Below, one piece after another: positions 40,101 through 45,379 of a DNA stretch of 64,000 nt. This DNA comes from Apoderus coryli. Taxonomy: Eukaryota; Arthropoda; Insecta; Coleoptera; Attelabidae. The notes beneath the pieces are model-generated. The model did no database searches, had not been told where the DNA came from, and saw only the letters and a list, made by a program, of their open reading frames with translations. The position numbers and the translations under genes are program-made. Location: the NCBI GenBank assembly GCA_911728435.2, contig OU452199.1, positions 7,450,860 through 7,514,859 on the forward strand, in the 5' to 3' direction. How positions within the stretch are numbered: position 1 is the first letter of the stretch; every line of letters begins with the position of its first letter.

Positions 40101-40878
40101 GCTCGTTTATTTATTTGATGAATTTAATACGCTATGTTCTTGATAGATAACCAACGTATTCCGTTCAAATCGAATTTGAAATAGATGCCCCGCTAATTCA
40201 TTGGTACTTACGGATAATGGTGGAAAATATTGACATTTTATCGTGAATATGGAGAGCTATTCGTGCCTCGAGGGCAACAGTTTATTGAGTATTAATATTG
40301 CCATAAGCGTTGTTCATCTATGTTTGTTTATGTATGGTTTAACTATTACGTTTTGTGATAGCACCGTAGTTCTTGTTATACAATAAACTATCCAGCCGTG
40401 TAATTGTACCTACAAGAAACCGTATAAGCTGTATAGCAACGCTTGCTTCACCTTCAATTTCAACAACAACGGCCGTAAAGTAAATGTGAAAACGAGCTAC
40501 TTTATGGCAGCTAATAAAGCTGTAAACATATTGATGTATTGTTGCACTTCCTATGTCTTGTTTTAACATAAATACATTATTGTTTTCAGAGATGGCTCCA
40601 CTGGCCTCTTAATAGTAGACAACGGCCCAGCCATAACGAGGCAATCAGTGGAAATTTATCAACAGTTATCATACATCGAGGAACAGCAACAGCACCAATC
40701 AATAGAAAAAAGCGGTCTATACATTGGTGGCATGCAGCAAGACAACATCTCCAAAAAAACAACGTACAAATTGGGTATTAAGGGTTGCATAGCAGACCTT
40801 GTAATTAATGGGGATTATCATTTACAGTTGATTAATCGGCCAGGAATAGCGTATAATGTAGGCGAATGTGAAATGTAA
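6906..40878 (+). CDS. Egflam: Pikachurin-like EGF/laminin-G extracellular matrix protein, C-terminal seven coding exons (5' part lies outside the window or was not found)
   Basis: Exons at 6906-7107, 12260-12396, 16496-16756, 31685-31876, 34721-34863, 35859-36182 and 40590-40878 all have AG acceptors and GT donors, and their phases match at each join, giving 515 residues plus stop. Domain order is LG1 (second half only), EGF, LG2, EGF, LG3, with the protein ending 3 residues after the LG3 closing Cys (GECEM). Matches remembered from the vertebrate pikachurin family include WHRVKAVRDG, LYIGGM, PHPCV..PC and the LG2 SRTGRLAI region. Agrin and perlecan domain V share this alternating layout and remain possible. 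Known role of the family: a secreted matrix ligand, for example of dystroglycan or receptor-type partners at synapses. The function here is inferred. The LG1 N-terminal half (about 110 residues) was not seen between 1 and 6905, so the gene probably starts upstream of the window. Introns are 5.2, 4.1, 14.9, 2.8, 1.0 and 4.4 kb, swollen by transposons. Confidence 0.8.
7668..8960 (-). mobile_element. 5'-truncated CR1/L2-like LINE, broken ORF2
   Basis: The minus-strand pieces read, in order, YGIPQGTVIGPILF (near 8940), FADDTVFFVEG (near 8830), LLFYGIVGWGGAY and TIGQRSF. They line up with the intact element at 20950-23880 (GIPQGTVLGPILF, FADDTVLFVEG, SYGIIGWGGAY, TIGQRSF). Frameshifts between 8514 and 8640 and the loss of everything upstream make it dead. 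The 3' end is an A-rich tail, seen as the T-run near 7668-7690. Confidence 0.8.
8961..10008. other. Intron sequence without a recognised feature
   Basis: No conserved reading frame. It contains a short TA microsatellite at about 9507-9517 and several low-complexity tracts only. Confidence 0.5.
10009..10051 (+). ncRNA. Hammerhead-ribozyme-like motif (candidate)
   Basis: The core CTGAAGA is at 10014-10020. A 6-bp stem II follows (GGAGTC 10022-10027 with GATTCC 10032-10037, loop TTAT), then GAAA at 10038-10041, a minimal stem III (C-AT-G) and TA at the cleavage position. Five bases before the core (TTACA) pair with the five after the site (TGTAA), closing stem I. Penelope-like retroelements are known to carry such minimal hammerheads. 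No such element ORF is visible here. Activity is inferred. Confidence 0.5.
10905..11100 (+). mobile_element. RTE-like LINE 3' end fragment
   Basis: It reads GGQQKRYKDVLKTN, then decays. The last part (TGAATGCTGATGATG at about 11076-11090) matches the 3' end of the RTE-like copy at 52030-53035 in reverse complement. It has the typical short GAT-type end. Confidence 0.6.
11590..11835 (+). pseudogene. Degraded mariner transposase fragment
   Basis: At about 11670-11830 a frame reads GRPASTVTDKNINGVRQVI, then HLLVRKVYCHWVPHN. This is the mariner linker and second helix-turn-helix region ending in the WVPHN motif. A YETWVH piece upstream at about 11600, like the first catalytic motif GDETW, is out of normal order. 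The copy is therefore rearranged or composite. No terminal repeats were identified. Confidence 0.55.
11836..13249. other. Intron sequence around the 12260-12396 exon
   Basis: Outside the EGF exon no feature is supported. An ACAGGGTGGTGC motif near 12552 resembles short repeats seen elsewhere in the window (20485, 25388, 25666, 29751). Confidence 0.4.
12260..12396 (+). CDS. Egflam: Exon encoding the LG1 closing cysteine and an EGF-like domain
   Basis: The acceptor TTATTTCAG gives a start that completes the split codon to Glu, and the donor is GTATAT. It reads EEC (the LG1 partner cysteine), then a six-cysteine EGF module of the form C..C(QHGGKC)..C.C..C ending LCEIRVDLQ. It ends in phase 0. 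Confidence 0.85.
13250..13880 (+). pseudogene. RTE-like (BovB-type) reverse transcriptase fragment
   Basis: Across shifted frames it reads SICGNYRRISILSITGKVLA, then FIDLVKAFDSVNREALW, GLFNLHRLQA and LQYADDNVVLADT. These are RT blocks 2, 3 and 5 with the YADD catalytic box. Frameshifts near 13330 and 13555 and missing internal sequence make it non-functional. The GLFNLHRLQA block recurs in reverse complement at about 52980-53025. Confidence 0.75.
13881..14619. other. Intron sequence without a recognised feature
   Basis: AT-rich sequence with no conserved frame or repeat structure seen. Confidence 0.5.
14620..15985 (+). mobile_element. 5'-truncated CR1/Jockey-like LINE
   Basis: It reads ISPISIVPVLGKIFQKIL, FLDLTKAFDCVSHDIL, CGVPQGSVFGPLLFLIFIND and FADDST. 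After a short shifted stretch (about 15137-15190) comes FLGVTLDQKLTWAGHV and a C-terminal region to DFLF and TGA at 15865. The 3' end is a tandem AAAT tail at about 15964-15983. Two small frameshifts kill an otherwise well-kept 3' half. The clade was judged from motifs only. Confidence 0.75.
15986..17984. other. Intron sequence flanking the LG2 exon
   Basis: Apart from exon 16496-16756 there is one local duplication. A TTTTTTTTATTATTATTG block followed by AAATTGTAGC occurs at about 16964-17000 and again at about 17036-17065. Nothing else is supported. Confidence 0.5.
16496..16756 (+). CDS. Egflam: Exon encoding the first part of laminin-G domain 2
   Basis: There are 87 codons, phase 0 on both sides (acceptor AATTAG, donor GTTAGA). 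It begins VPSFNGSSHLRYRGL, then shows the LG core TPDGLVMYNG, GDFMGLYLNDGYVEF and the end motif MSVWHQ. Start-codon reasoning does not apply because this is an internal exon. Confidence 0.85.
17985..18320 (+). pseudogene. LINE reverse transcriptase scrap
   Basis: It reads SVGIFLNLPKAYDCLERTSL, an altered RT block 3 (usual FLDLSKAFD). After an internal deletion comes LIGIHINEFLVWSDHV with KKLNSICSAF, the block that normally follows the active site. It is heavily decayed. Confidence 0.6.
18973..19088 (+). repeat. Three tandem copies of a 39-40 bp AT-rich, self-complementary unit
   Basis: Each unit contains AAACTAATTTTTAATTAAAT then CAGTTT, an imperfect inverted repeat within itself, so the array could fold into three successive hairpins. 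Units are separated by A-runs of varying length. Confidence 0.7.
19683..19709 (-). ncRNA. Degenerate hammerhead-like core
   Basis: The minus strand reads CTGATGA, then a GGAC/GTCC hairpin, then AAAAC where GAAAC is expected. The changed G would abolish catalysis. It is reported as a decayed relative of the motifs at 10009 and 36769. Confidence 0.3.
20162..20361. repeat. Hairpin MITE-like inverted repeat, about 88-bp arms
   Basis: The left arm (20162-20250) and right arm (20275-20361) are imperfect reverse complements. Shared blocks are AAGATGTTTGTGG, ACATCTAGTGTGAGCA, AACAAAGTTCA and GACAAGAAGTAAC. The spacer is about 24 bp. Weak open frames on both strands are by-products of the palindrome. 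Confidence 0.7.
20950..23880 (-). CDS. LINE ORF2: endonuclease and reverse transcriptase, 976 aa, intact
   Basis: The N-terminal APE-type endonuclease has HTNIRS (about residue 41), LTETH (70), IYRP (142), GDINIDIL (171), SCIDHIF and SDHYP (about 214-242). Together these are the expected Asn, Glu, Asp and His catalytic positions. Reverse transcriptase follows with SPGFDK, VANYRPISLISNIAKIFEK, FIDLAKAFDTVSH, GIPQGTVLGPILF and the catalytic FADDTVLF. A C-terminal region (GIIGWGGAY, TIGQRSFRYIG) follows. No RNase H domain was seen. The protein would nick the target DNA and copy element RNA in place. The start at 23880 follows a short AT-rich leader, and no in-frame break was found. Confidence 0.9.
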   Translation of the reverse strand: MNNYVRDFNLFEIDTMESETCGEVFEYIDPSKNNTNFNIFHTNIRSIYKNFNQLEIMLENLNNIFDIIVLTETHQLQNANMFEMRGYTKIYSHSTINKNDGSIIYIKSNYNFTVNIIEISSIKCIRTTISVNNKTISITSIYRPHTVNKSDFVNELEAYLHNLRFSDTEIIIGDINIDILGTSVDAHEYLNALYTNGFKSLINKYTRVEQNSKSCIDHIFLRNNNNQIQNLIPIVLHSKISDHYPTLLQFKTGLPINNKSCTNSNQIKLFVDYNKLERLMSQEKFKLVYENNDPDTAQNNFIDIINTHVKTSTNTVTIKNKTKKKPWITQGILKSIDKRDILYKKYKRTKNEQIYEEYKKYRNKLINLTNKLKSEHYKKIIENNKNNSKKLWQTLNEYTNTKYKSTNNINEVLDSNGKRQTDMNTIVNIFNNHYATIGEKMANDISKNHLNPKRQSHNFHNSIFLKPVDEIEVSNIIRTLKNDSSPGFDKISNCFLKKISQYICKPLTYIINLSFITGKCPNHYKVATITPIFKKGNKNEVANYRPISLISNIAKIFEKALKTRLVTFFEKYKLISNFQFGFQKNKSTSDAIAVLVSNIYNALDNSKPCAAVFIDLAKAFDTVSHSKLLIKLENIGVRGVAYNLIKNYLQDRQQFVEINSYRSEPRAVTYGIPQGTVLGPILFLVYINELLSLDVSGKIMSFADDTVLFVEGNTWEEVENSICNDLGKMVCWFDENLLTINLQKTEYLPFSNYSDRLPTNHPLQINFPFRNCTWSLVSTDKVKYLGIIMDNNLKWDHHIQYIVKKIRSLVYLFQQMSKIINTQKLVSVYYALIHPLISYGIIGWGGAYTTTMHPLNIIQKRVLKIIFKLNKTYPSKLLYTENRILNIKNIFYKYSLLHLIKSNELRNLPTHEHNTRFRLNENVVLPKTQLTIGQRSFRYIGQKLYNSISTELKTQTKVGSFKGKLSNWLIENDPVY
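24061..24137. repeat. Tandem TATTATACTATTCTA-type low-complexity array
   Basis: Repeats of TTATACTATTCTA/TTTTA units lie in the spacer between LINE ORF1 and ORF2. Confidence 0.7.
24156..25070 (-). CDS. LINE ORF1: coiled-coil and RRM-like nucleic-acid-binding protein, up to 304 aa
   Basis: An inner Met (MDGIANL, about 25024) is a likely alternative start. The first third is heptad-like (TTISSLQNSVEQSN, LLKKRCLFLERR) and should trimerise. Then comes an L1-ORF1/transposase-22-like fold (NIIIFGI, DINNIYRIGK, PPVILEF). An acidic run (EEEFEEEEEDT) and a basic tail (RRQSKRKRM) follow. Known members coat element RNA. Family assignment is by pattern, so moderate confidence. Confidence 0.8.
   Translation of the reverse strand: MHQLIRFLYITYLNSMDGIANLSEDQQKLFNLIILANKQQTNDIVTKLDTTISSLQNSVEQSNAKVELLKKRCLFLERRTRKNNIIIFGINPEITNLPQLLKDTLSTFNTILETNIREEDINNIYRIGKSKKPPVILEFVSYLKKLTLFKNRNNLKKLKDHNLAIANDQCFEDREENKTLRKHLKIAKDQNREAKITGKTLIVDNTTYTTTDLKKLEEAASEVEDSEQTEEEFEEEEEDTITEIQGISDAINLSPNKKDLADRRNNKTEKLLAQKVETRRQSKRKRMNIVYSPPQDLGLVKKIK
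25081..26342. other. Intron sequence without a recognised gene
   Basis: Includes possible LINE 5' UTR and two ACAGGGTG repeat motifs (25391, 25664). Nothing else supported. Confidence 0.4.
26343..26783 (+). repeat. MITE family with GTTATTCTTTCGTA terminal repeats, copy 1
   Basis: The left end GTTATTCTTTCGTAGTGA and right end TACGAAAGAATAAC are inverted. The 440-bp body is nearly identical to copy 2 at 44613-45052, including AACCGAAAGATCATCATTTT. It is non-coding. TA may be the target duplication but is not certain. Confidence 0.8.
26897..26939. repeat. Short perfect hairpin with 13-bp arms
   Basis: TCACATATGGTTA pairs with TAACCATATGTGA over a 17-base loop. Its role is unknown; it could be a MITE relic. 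Confidence 0.6.
26940..29493. other. Long AT-rich intron stretch without a recognised feature
   Basis: I read both strands for domains, repeats and splice-flanked frames and found none I can support. A 70-codon minus-strand frame near 27810-28022 has no recognisable domain. Confidence 0.5.
29494..29588 (+). other. Candidate orphan promoter and first coding exon
   Basis: A TATATAAG box at 29494-29501 lies 40 bp before ATG at 29534. The frame reads MEDFLNASELDKLIPIFSG and runs into a consensus donor G|GTAAGT at 29589. The peptide recalls the SAM-domain-like first exons of some insect transposon-derived genes. No downstream partner exon was found, so this may be a relic or an unannotated nested gene. 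Confidence 0.35.
29590..31684. other. Intron sequence without a recognised feature
   Basis: AT-rich sequence with a CAGGGTGTTCC repeat motif near 29751. Overlapping minus-strand frames at 30896-31272 carry no recognisable domain. Confidence 0.5.
31685..31876 (+). CDS. Egflam: Exon encoding the second part of laminin-G domain 2
   Basis: There are 64 codons, phase 0 on both sides (acceptor TTGCAG, donor GTAAGA). SRTGRLAILSVDNQ, GAFTQL, LYLGGVPNF and SFVGCIQK continue LG2 exactly where the previous exon stops (WHQ|VRLSRTG). The exon pair is separated by the largest intron in the window, about 14.9 kb. Confidence 0.85.
32146..32334. repeat. Small MITE-like element, 189 bp, TAGACAAGCCATG terminal repeats
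   Basis: The left end TAGACAAGCCATG and right end CATGGCTTGTCTA are perfect inverted repeats, and similarity continues inward (TGGCAAC/GTTGCCA). A 60-codon frame inside has no domain. Confidence 0.65.
32770..33860 (-). pseudogene. LINE ORF2 C-terminal part with RNase H domain, one in-frame stop
   Basis: The 272-aa minus-strand frame has the RNase H motifs VWYTDGSKG (first Asp), FQAEINAI (Glu), MSDSQAAL (Asp), then WVAGREGREGNEAAD (usual WV.GH.G..GNE.AD). LERSDLRRITSLFSGHHPVK and TCRFC follow. At 33022-33024 a TAA interrupts it, after which the same frame continues DTTETREHVLCECMALF to a normal-looking end near 32843. This is the zinc-knuckle-like tail of I/LOA-type LINEs with RNase H. The reverse transcriptase part is missing upstream. 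Confidence 0.8.
33945..34135 (-). repeat. Second, more decayed copy of the same LINE 3' end
   Basis: AGAGTCGTTTAGG, CTCTTCACTTC and AGGAGTGCCATGCA match, in the same order and orientation, the 3' part of the 32770-33860 copy (GGAGTCGTTTAGG, CCTCACTTCGACCTG, AAAGTGCCATGCA). It lies less than 100 bp beyond that copy. Confidence 0.65.
34721..34863 (+). CDS. Egflam: Exon encoding the end of LG2 and the start of the second EGF-like domain
   Basis: The acceptor is TTATTGAG and the donor GTAAGA; it leaves phase 2. It reads VAINGRAVAIL, the LG2 closing Cys in VDNC, then PHPCVAKPC, GEDGEC and FTC. The last EGF cysteines come from the next exon. Confidence 0.85.
34915..35345 (+). pseudogene. Jockey-like LINE reverse transcriptase scrap
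   Basis: The frames read GRSEFVEYNGFNSSGVPQSS, then NLAPLLF (the usual GVPQGSNLGPLLF block). Shifted pieces follow, corresponding to the thumb region: IDRSVLQKDLRMLQTWC, ALNIQKCKSI and IIKDLGIFID. It lies in the 995-bp intron between the two halves of EGF 2. Confidence 0.6.
35859..36182 (+). CDS. Egflam: Exon encoding the end of EGF 2 and the first part of laminin-G domain 3
   Basis: The acceptor CTTTCCAG completes an Arg codon and the donor is GTGAGT. It reads CKPGYRDNLC (EGF end), PPSFLGTDSYFHL (LG start), SGLLLWAS, GFISLGVEKGALVLRY and GLWHRVKAVR. It is 324 bp, phase 2 to phase 2. A minus-strand reading frame over the same bases is a shadow. Confidence 0.85.
36369..36396 (-). ncRNA. Hammerhead-like core, left arm
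   Basis: The minus strand reads CTGAAGA (36396-36390), a GG/CC-closed imperfect stem II, GAAA (36372-36369), then CATGTC. Stem II has lost one base relative to the right-arm copy. Stem I pairs poorly next to the cleavage site. Confidence 0.4.
36769..36803 (+). ncRNA. Hammerhead-like core, right arm
   Basis: CTGAAGA (36769-36775), stem II GGAATC/GATTCC with loop GGCTT, GAAA (36794-36797), TATGTC. ACCA before the core can pair with TGG after the site over three base pairs. This is a core-complete but weak-stem-I candidate. Confidence 0.45.
36916..37135 (-). repeat. tRNA-derived SINE, copy B (interrupted by the 36291-36915 insertion)
   Basis: The minus strand reads the 5' module (CTACGTTGAGATCTT on plus), GTGCCACGGTAGTTTAATAGG (A box region), GGTTTGAATCCC (B box), a T-run and the GTATACAATATTAG tail. 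The tail end (TATTTCATGTTTC) is found on the far side of the insertion at 36270-36290. The body matches copy A at 262-490. Confidence 0.75.
37236..37365. repeat. Head-to-head pair of SINE tRNA-like halves (copy C)
   Basis: The left arm at about 37242-37288 (minus sense) and right arm at about 37303-37350 (plus sense) both contain AACACCTGACCGG, ATCGGGAGATGTTGGG and the B-box-like TCGAATCC. They form a long hairpin with a 14-base loop. Confidence 0.75.
37366..38391. other. Intron sequence without a recognised feature
   Basis: AT-rich. Overlapping minus-strand frames at 37959-38241 are low-complexity and carry no domain. Confidence 0.5.
38391..39880 (+). mobile_element. 5'-truncated Jockey/I-like LINE with a long open ORF2 3' part (459 codons)
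   Basis: The frame begins in RT block 1-2 (FPTDWKSSRVTPVHKKGDK) and continues NYRPISIQSCFSKVFE, YTDFSKAFDRLDHGILL, SGVHQGSVLGPLLFL and the catalytic YADDFKVY. FKDLGVWFDSKLSF and a C-terminal region follow, to TAA at 39771. Block 4 has His in place of the usual Pro (GVHQGS for GVPQGS). The tail is AAATAAAATAAAATAAAAAT at about 39855-39880. No frame break was seen; only the 5' truncation disables it. It sits in the last intron of the pikachurin-like gene. Confidence 0.8.
39881..40589. other. Intron sequence before the terminal exon
   Basis: No recognised gene or repeat. Confidence 0.5.
40590..40878 (+). CDS. Egflam: Terminal exon: rest of laminin-G domain 3 and stop codon
   Basis: The acceptor TGTTTTCAG completes Arg, giving VRDGSTGLLIVDNG across the junction. 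LYIGGMQQ, KLGIKGCIADLV and the closing Cys in NVGECEM follow, then TAA. A Gln-rich loop (EEQQQHQ) precedes LYIGG. No canonical AATAAA was seen soon after the stop; the first clear one lies near 41470. Confidence 0.85.
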
Positions 40879-41752
40879 AATTTATGAAAGGGAAGATGAA
40901 TACGATACCTACCTTAACCTAACATAATTGTAATTAGAGACGCAGCAACCCAGCTATTGCGATATATTAATTATTCCTAAACGTGTCTTACTAAACAAAA
41001 GCATTAGATATATATTATGTATAATTAATTTGGTACTATCATTTAGTTTGTTCCATACTATTTCATATTGTGAAATTTCTGGCAAATCCTTCCTCACTCA
41101 CTTTACATAATCCTTCAAAGTTTTAAATCATTACTCACTGACGCTATCAAACGATATTTTCTATATAACTACAACCACTTGAGCTTGAAAAAATGGCTGT
41201 TTACCCTTTTATTCATCAGGACTATGCATCCTTGGTTCATTAAATTGTTGTGAAACCATGTAAAACGGGTTAAACCATAAAATGCTTTTCTAAATGCTGT
41301 TTATGAAGTAATTTTTCTCTTAGTCCCTTAATATCCTTTATAATCTTGTATAATTTGAGAACAGCTATGGTTTCATTACAAATTAAACATAACGCCTTAT
41401 TACTGGACTCAATCACTAGATACTGAACGTTCAGCATTCACTGTCTATTTTTTGCTTCTTTTCTATACTAATAAATAATATAATAATAATATAAATAATA
41501 TAAGTCCAATCAAAATACTGTTATGCGCGGGTGTTACTTTATTTCATAATAAACAGTTTCGCTTCCTTCGCCTTTCCTACGAAAACCGACTCGCGGTTGC
41601 GCCGCTAACCTTTTTATATGCAATTACTGCCATCTCGAAGTGATCGGAATACACTAGCCAGAACGACAACTTTCCCGAACCAACGCGGAAATTCCCAAAT
41701 ATTTAATTACAACTAATGCCACCTGTTAGTGTGTAGCCGAAATAGATAGTAC
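40879..41752. other. 3' flank of the pikachurin-like gene
   Basis: Likely 3' UTR then intergenic. An AATAAA-containing AT run lies near 41470. The GC-richer segment 41520-41700 (GCGCGGGTGTTACTT, CGACTCGCGGTTGCG) looks foreign, possibly LTR-derived, but no matching second LTR was seen. Confidence 0.4.
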
Positions 41753-42386
41753 ATAGTATCTACAGTGACTATATATTCTAACAGTGACGACATTAGGGTA
41801 TAGTTCAATGTTAAAAAAGTTGTCTTGTTTTTTATTGGCTCACAGAGAAACGTGGTTTCCGGTCCGGCATTAATCTGCACACTTTTTGTTTGTTTACTTT
41901 TTTTTACATGGGGTTCTTATGGAGGCATTCGGACGTTGAAAGTTTTTGTACAAATTTTAGTGTTAAATATTATATTTATAAACATTTGCGATTGAAGACT
42001 TGTTAATAGTGTGTTAGTGATTCTTTTAAGACTATAATTGTTATTTCAAACCCTGTTTAAAAGAGTGGTTTTGCTGAGAAAATAAGTATGTACCAATCGC
42101 GTATTGCACGGCGTTACAGAATCAGTTATAAATAATAATAACAATTAGTTACATAAATAATAATTAGTTACATAGATGCCTAGAAATAATGCTCACGCAT
42201 AAATGTATTTCCACAGCTCATAAAGTCCGTTTGGATCATTTGGCTCGTCGATTAAAATAACATAACCTAAGACTGTGTTGTGTTATAAAAAAAAACAAGT
42301 TTTTTGTCATTATTTTGCACGAAAATATATGTGTACATAATAACAATGTTTTAAATAATTCTGTTTGTGTTTGTAGTAGAACAATA

Positions 42387-42815
42387 ATGCCTGGCTGTGC
42401 TGTTGTGGGTTGCAGTAATTCTGCCAGAAAAGGATTTGTTACGAAAACCTTCCCAAAAGATCCTGAAAGAAGCAAGCAATGGTTAATAAGACCCGGAGGG
42501 ACAACTGGCAACCTACTGATTAATCATGATTGTGTGAGGTTAGTAATAGTAATATACTTAATCTAGGCGTAACAGCACTACAAAAATATATTATGCTTTA
42601 TTTTTATACATAATTTAATGGTAGTTATTTCTCACTTGTACTTGATATACGTATTCAGGTTCACTTTCCTCCTGAAATGTGGGAAAAAACTAGAGAAGAT
42701 GGCACTCGCAAATTAAAGAGTAATGCTGTTCCCTTCTTCTCATTTTCTAAACCAGTAAAGAAGAGAAGGCCTCCACCTCAGAGAAGTTTAGTTTTGTACA
42801 GGAAAACTAAAGCCG
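42387..42815 (+). CDS. THAP-domain exons in the left arm
   Basis: Exon 1 (42387-42533) reads MPGCAVVGCSNSARKGF, FPKDPERSKQWLI and ends HDC at donor GTGAGG. Exon 2 (42659-42815, acceptor ATTCAG) reads VHFPPEMWE, LKSNAVPFFSF, PPPQRSLVL and reaches donor GTATGT. This is the THAP plan C..C, W, C.HF, AVP. The C-to-H spacing at the splice junction is one residue short of the usual C-x2-H, so the real junction may differ or the domain may be damaged. No complete transposase follows. Confidence 0.65.
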
Positions 42816-43555
42816 GTATGTGTGTCTCTAGATCTACTTTTTTGCTACCTATATCAAATATTCCACAAAATATGAAAGAGTAGGTAGTTTGTGATACATT
42901 TTAAGTAGAATATTACGAGTATTATTTAGTGGATTTTCCAATTTAGAATTATAGATGCAAAATCTAAGTGATATTTTTATTTGTTACAGATTCGACCAGC
43001 AAATTGTACAATCAAACTTCACTAAAATTCTTGATAAAACACTTGTAATGGTTTCTTTCCAAGTAAAACACTTTTTATTTTAACCAACTTTATTGTAGCC
43101 ACTTAGGTATCTATAATCTAAATAATGATTTACAAATCCATTATACACTGTATAGGTATTTATATAAAGAAAAACAGGGTTTTTTGTAAAAAAAGAATGC
43201 ATTTATTTAATAAACATTACACATAAATAACAGTGTTTTAATTTTTGAATTTGTACATAAGTACCTACTTTAATAAAATTGTACTATGCTCTAATCAGAG
43301 ATGTTACCCACATCTTGTAATAAATTTTACCAATAATATACAATAGGTACATCCATTTTCTACCTGTATTTGTAATATTATTAATTGCTGAAGAGCTGTC
43401 ACATACTTAAGTATCAAGTAACAATTACCGCAATAATGAGCCGGAAGTACAATATAAATTTATCTAAAACAGTATCGCCTTCTGTAATTCTGCTTGGAGA
43501 TGAAGTAGACAAAGGTGATCCTGAAACAACACGTAATTTTCTTGCACAAAACTAA

Positions 43556-44000
43556 ACTTCTCTGAGGTGGAGGCATTCTCTTCTTTACTGGTTTAGAAAA
43601 TGAGAAGAAGGGAACAGGATTACTCTTTAATTTGCGAGTGCCATCTTCTCGAGTTTTTTCCCACATTTCAGGAGGAAAGTGAACCTGAATACGTATAATA
43701 ATTAATAATAATAGATAAGAAATATCAAGCAAGTACAAGTGAGAAATAATACCATTAAATTATGTATAAAAATAAAACATAATATATTTTTGTAGTGCTG
43801 TTACGCCTAGATTAAGTATATTACTATTACTAACCTCACACAAGCATGATTAATCAGTAGGTTGCCAGTTGTCCCTCCGGATTTTAATTAACCATTGCTT
43901 GTTTCTTTCAGGATCTTTTGGGAAGGTTTTCGTAACAAATCCTTTTCTGGCAGAATTACTGCAACCCACAAGAGCACAGCCAGGCATTATTGTTCTACTA
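43556..44000 (-). pseudogene. THAP-domain exons in the right arm (mirror copy)
   Basis: The minus-strand mirror of the left-arm exons shares VHFPPEMWEKTREDGT and KSNPVPFFSFSKPVKK. It diverges from the left arm just after RSLVL. A further possible exon follows an acceptor TTGTTTCAG near 43530 (minus). Confidence 0.6.
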
Positions 44001-44612
44001 CAAACACACAAACAGAATTATTTAACATTATTATTATGTACACATATATTTTCGTGCAAAATAATGACAAAAAACTTGTTTTTTTTTTATAACACAACAC
44101 AGTCTGAGGTTATGTTATTTTAATCGACGAGCCAAATGATCCAAACGGACTTTATGAGCCGTGGAAATACATTTATGCGTGAGCATTATTTCTAGGCATT
44201 TACGTAGCTAATTATTATTTATGTAACTAATTATTATTATTATTTATAACTGATTCTGTAACGCCGTGCAATACGCGATTGGGCATACTTACTTTCTCAG
44301 CAAACCCACTCTTTTAAACAGGGTTTGAAATATTAATTATAGTCTTAAAACAATCACTAACACATTGTTAACAAGTCTTCAATCACAAATGTTTATAAAT
44401 ATAATAATTAACACTAAAATTTGTACAAAAACTTTCAACGTCCGAATACCCCCATAAGAACCCCATGTAAAAAAAAGTAAACAAACAAAAAGTGTGCAGA
44501 TTAATGCCGGACCGGAAACCACGTTTTTCTGTGAGCCAATAAAAAACAAGACAACTTTTTTACTCTAATGACATCACTGTTAGAATATATAGTCACTGTA
44601 ATAGTATCATTA

Positions 44613-45052
44613 GAGTTATTCTTTCGTAGTGATTGATCTGAACAAGTGAATGTGATTAAACTGAATGTGATTATACTGAACTGAATATTTGGCGAAACCG
44701 AAAGATCATCATTTTTGTGAATGTCTTTCACTTAACCTCGAAAACTTGTGAAAACAACCAAATCTGCTCTGAAAACTGGAAAATTATTTCCTCCATGATA
44801 GTATTATCCATGTTTTAAACTTTTACAATGTATTGGTTTGATTCGAAATCATATTCCAATTAGGTATCTCTGTATATTCAATACTTTTAGAGGTTAACTG
44901 TTAACTGAACGAACTAACCGGTACCAAGAGGTTGATCAGTAAGCGGCAAGGGTAGTTTGGTAGAAGTGACCGATGTCGAAAGAATACGCACAATCGTGAA
45001 TGAACTGACAATTTTCAGATTGTTCACTTAGTTCAGTACGAAAGAATAACCC
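44613..45052 (+). repeat. MITE family with GTTATTCTTTCGTA ends, copy 2
   Basis: It is nearly identical to 26343-26783. Differences are a short TGAATGTGATTAAAC duplication near the left end and a deletion of ACGAATTTTAATCA. Its left end lies 4 bp from the 8-bp target duplication of the palindromic element. Confidence 0.8.
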
Positions 45053-45379
45053 TATTACTCGCAACTAGATGTCACAATACACAATAGTAATTGAAATACA
45101 AAAAGCTCACTTTGCGACTAGTCTAGAATTCTAGAAATATAGTTACGGGCTTCAAAAGCATTAAAGTGTGGGTCTAAATCATTGCAAAACAGTAGAACAG
45201 GGCCCTTAGCTTGATTATTTATTTAAGCCTGTTAGGCAACGTGTTCAGAAAGGGTTTCGCATATTTTATGTTTGAATGAATGAAATAAGAAATACTATTA
45301 GTAATCTTATTGGTTTGTTATTCTTTATTTATAGTGCCATTGATGGTAATTTTTTTTTACATTTCCCAATAACAGTTGC

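Larger units (their letters stand above)
41761..44600. mobile_element. 2.84-kb palindromic THAP/P-like transposon with 8-bp target duplication
   Basis: The ends are inverted copies of TACAGTGACTATATATTCTA. A perfect direct repeat ATAGTATC flanks it at 41753-41760 and 44601-44608. The arms (about 41761-42797 and 43556-44600) are near-identical reverse complements of about 1.04 kb, with a unique centre of about 758 bp. Each arm carries the same THAP-domain exon pair. THAP DNA-binding domains and 8-bp duplications are hallmarks of P elements (hAT also makes 8-bp duplications). No transposase catalytic region is present, so it is a foldback-type non-autonomous derivative. Confidence 0.85.

Noticed and set aside
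41520..41740. GC-richer block considered as a solo LTR
   Set aside because: No TG...CA ends with a target duplication, no primer-binding site and no second copy found in the window.
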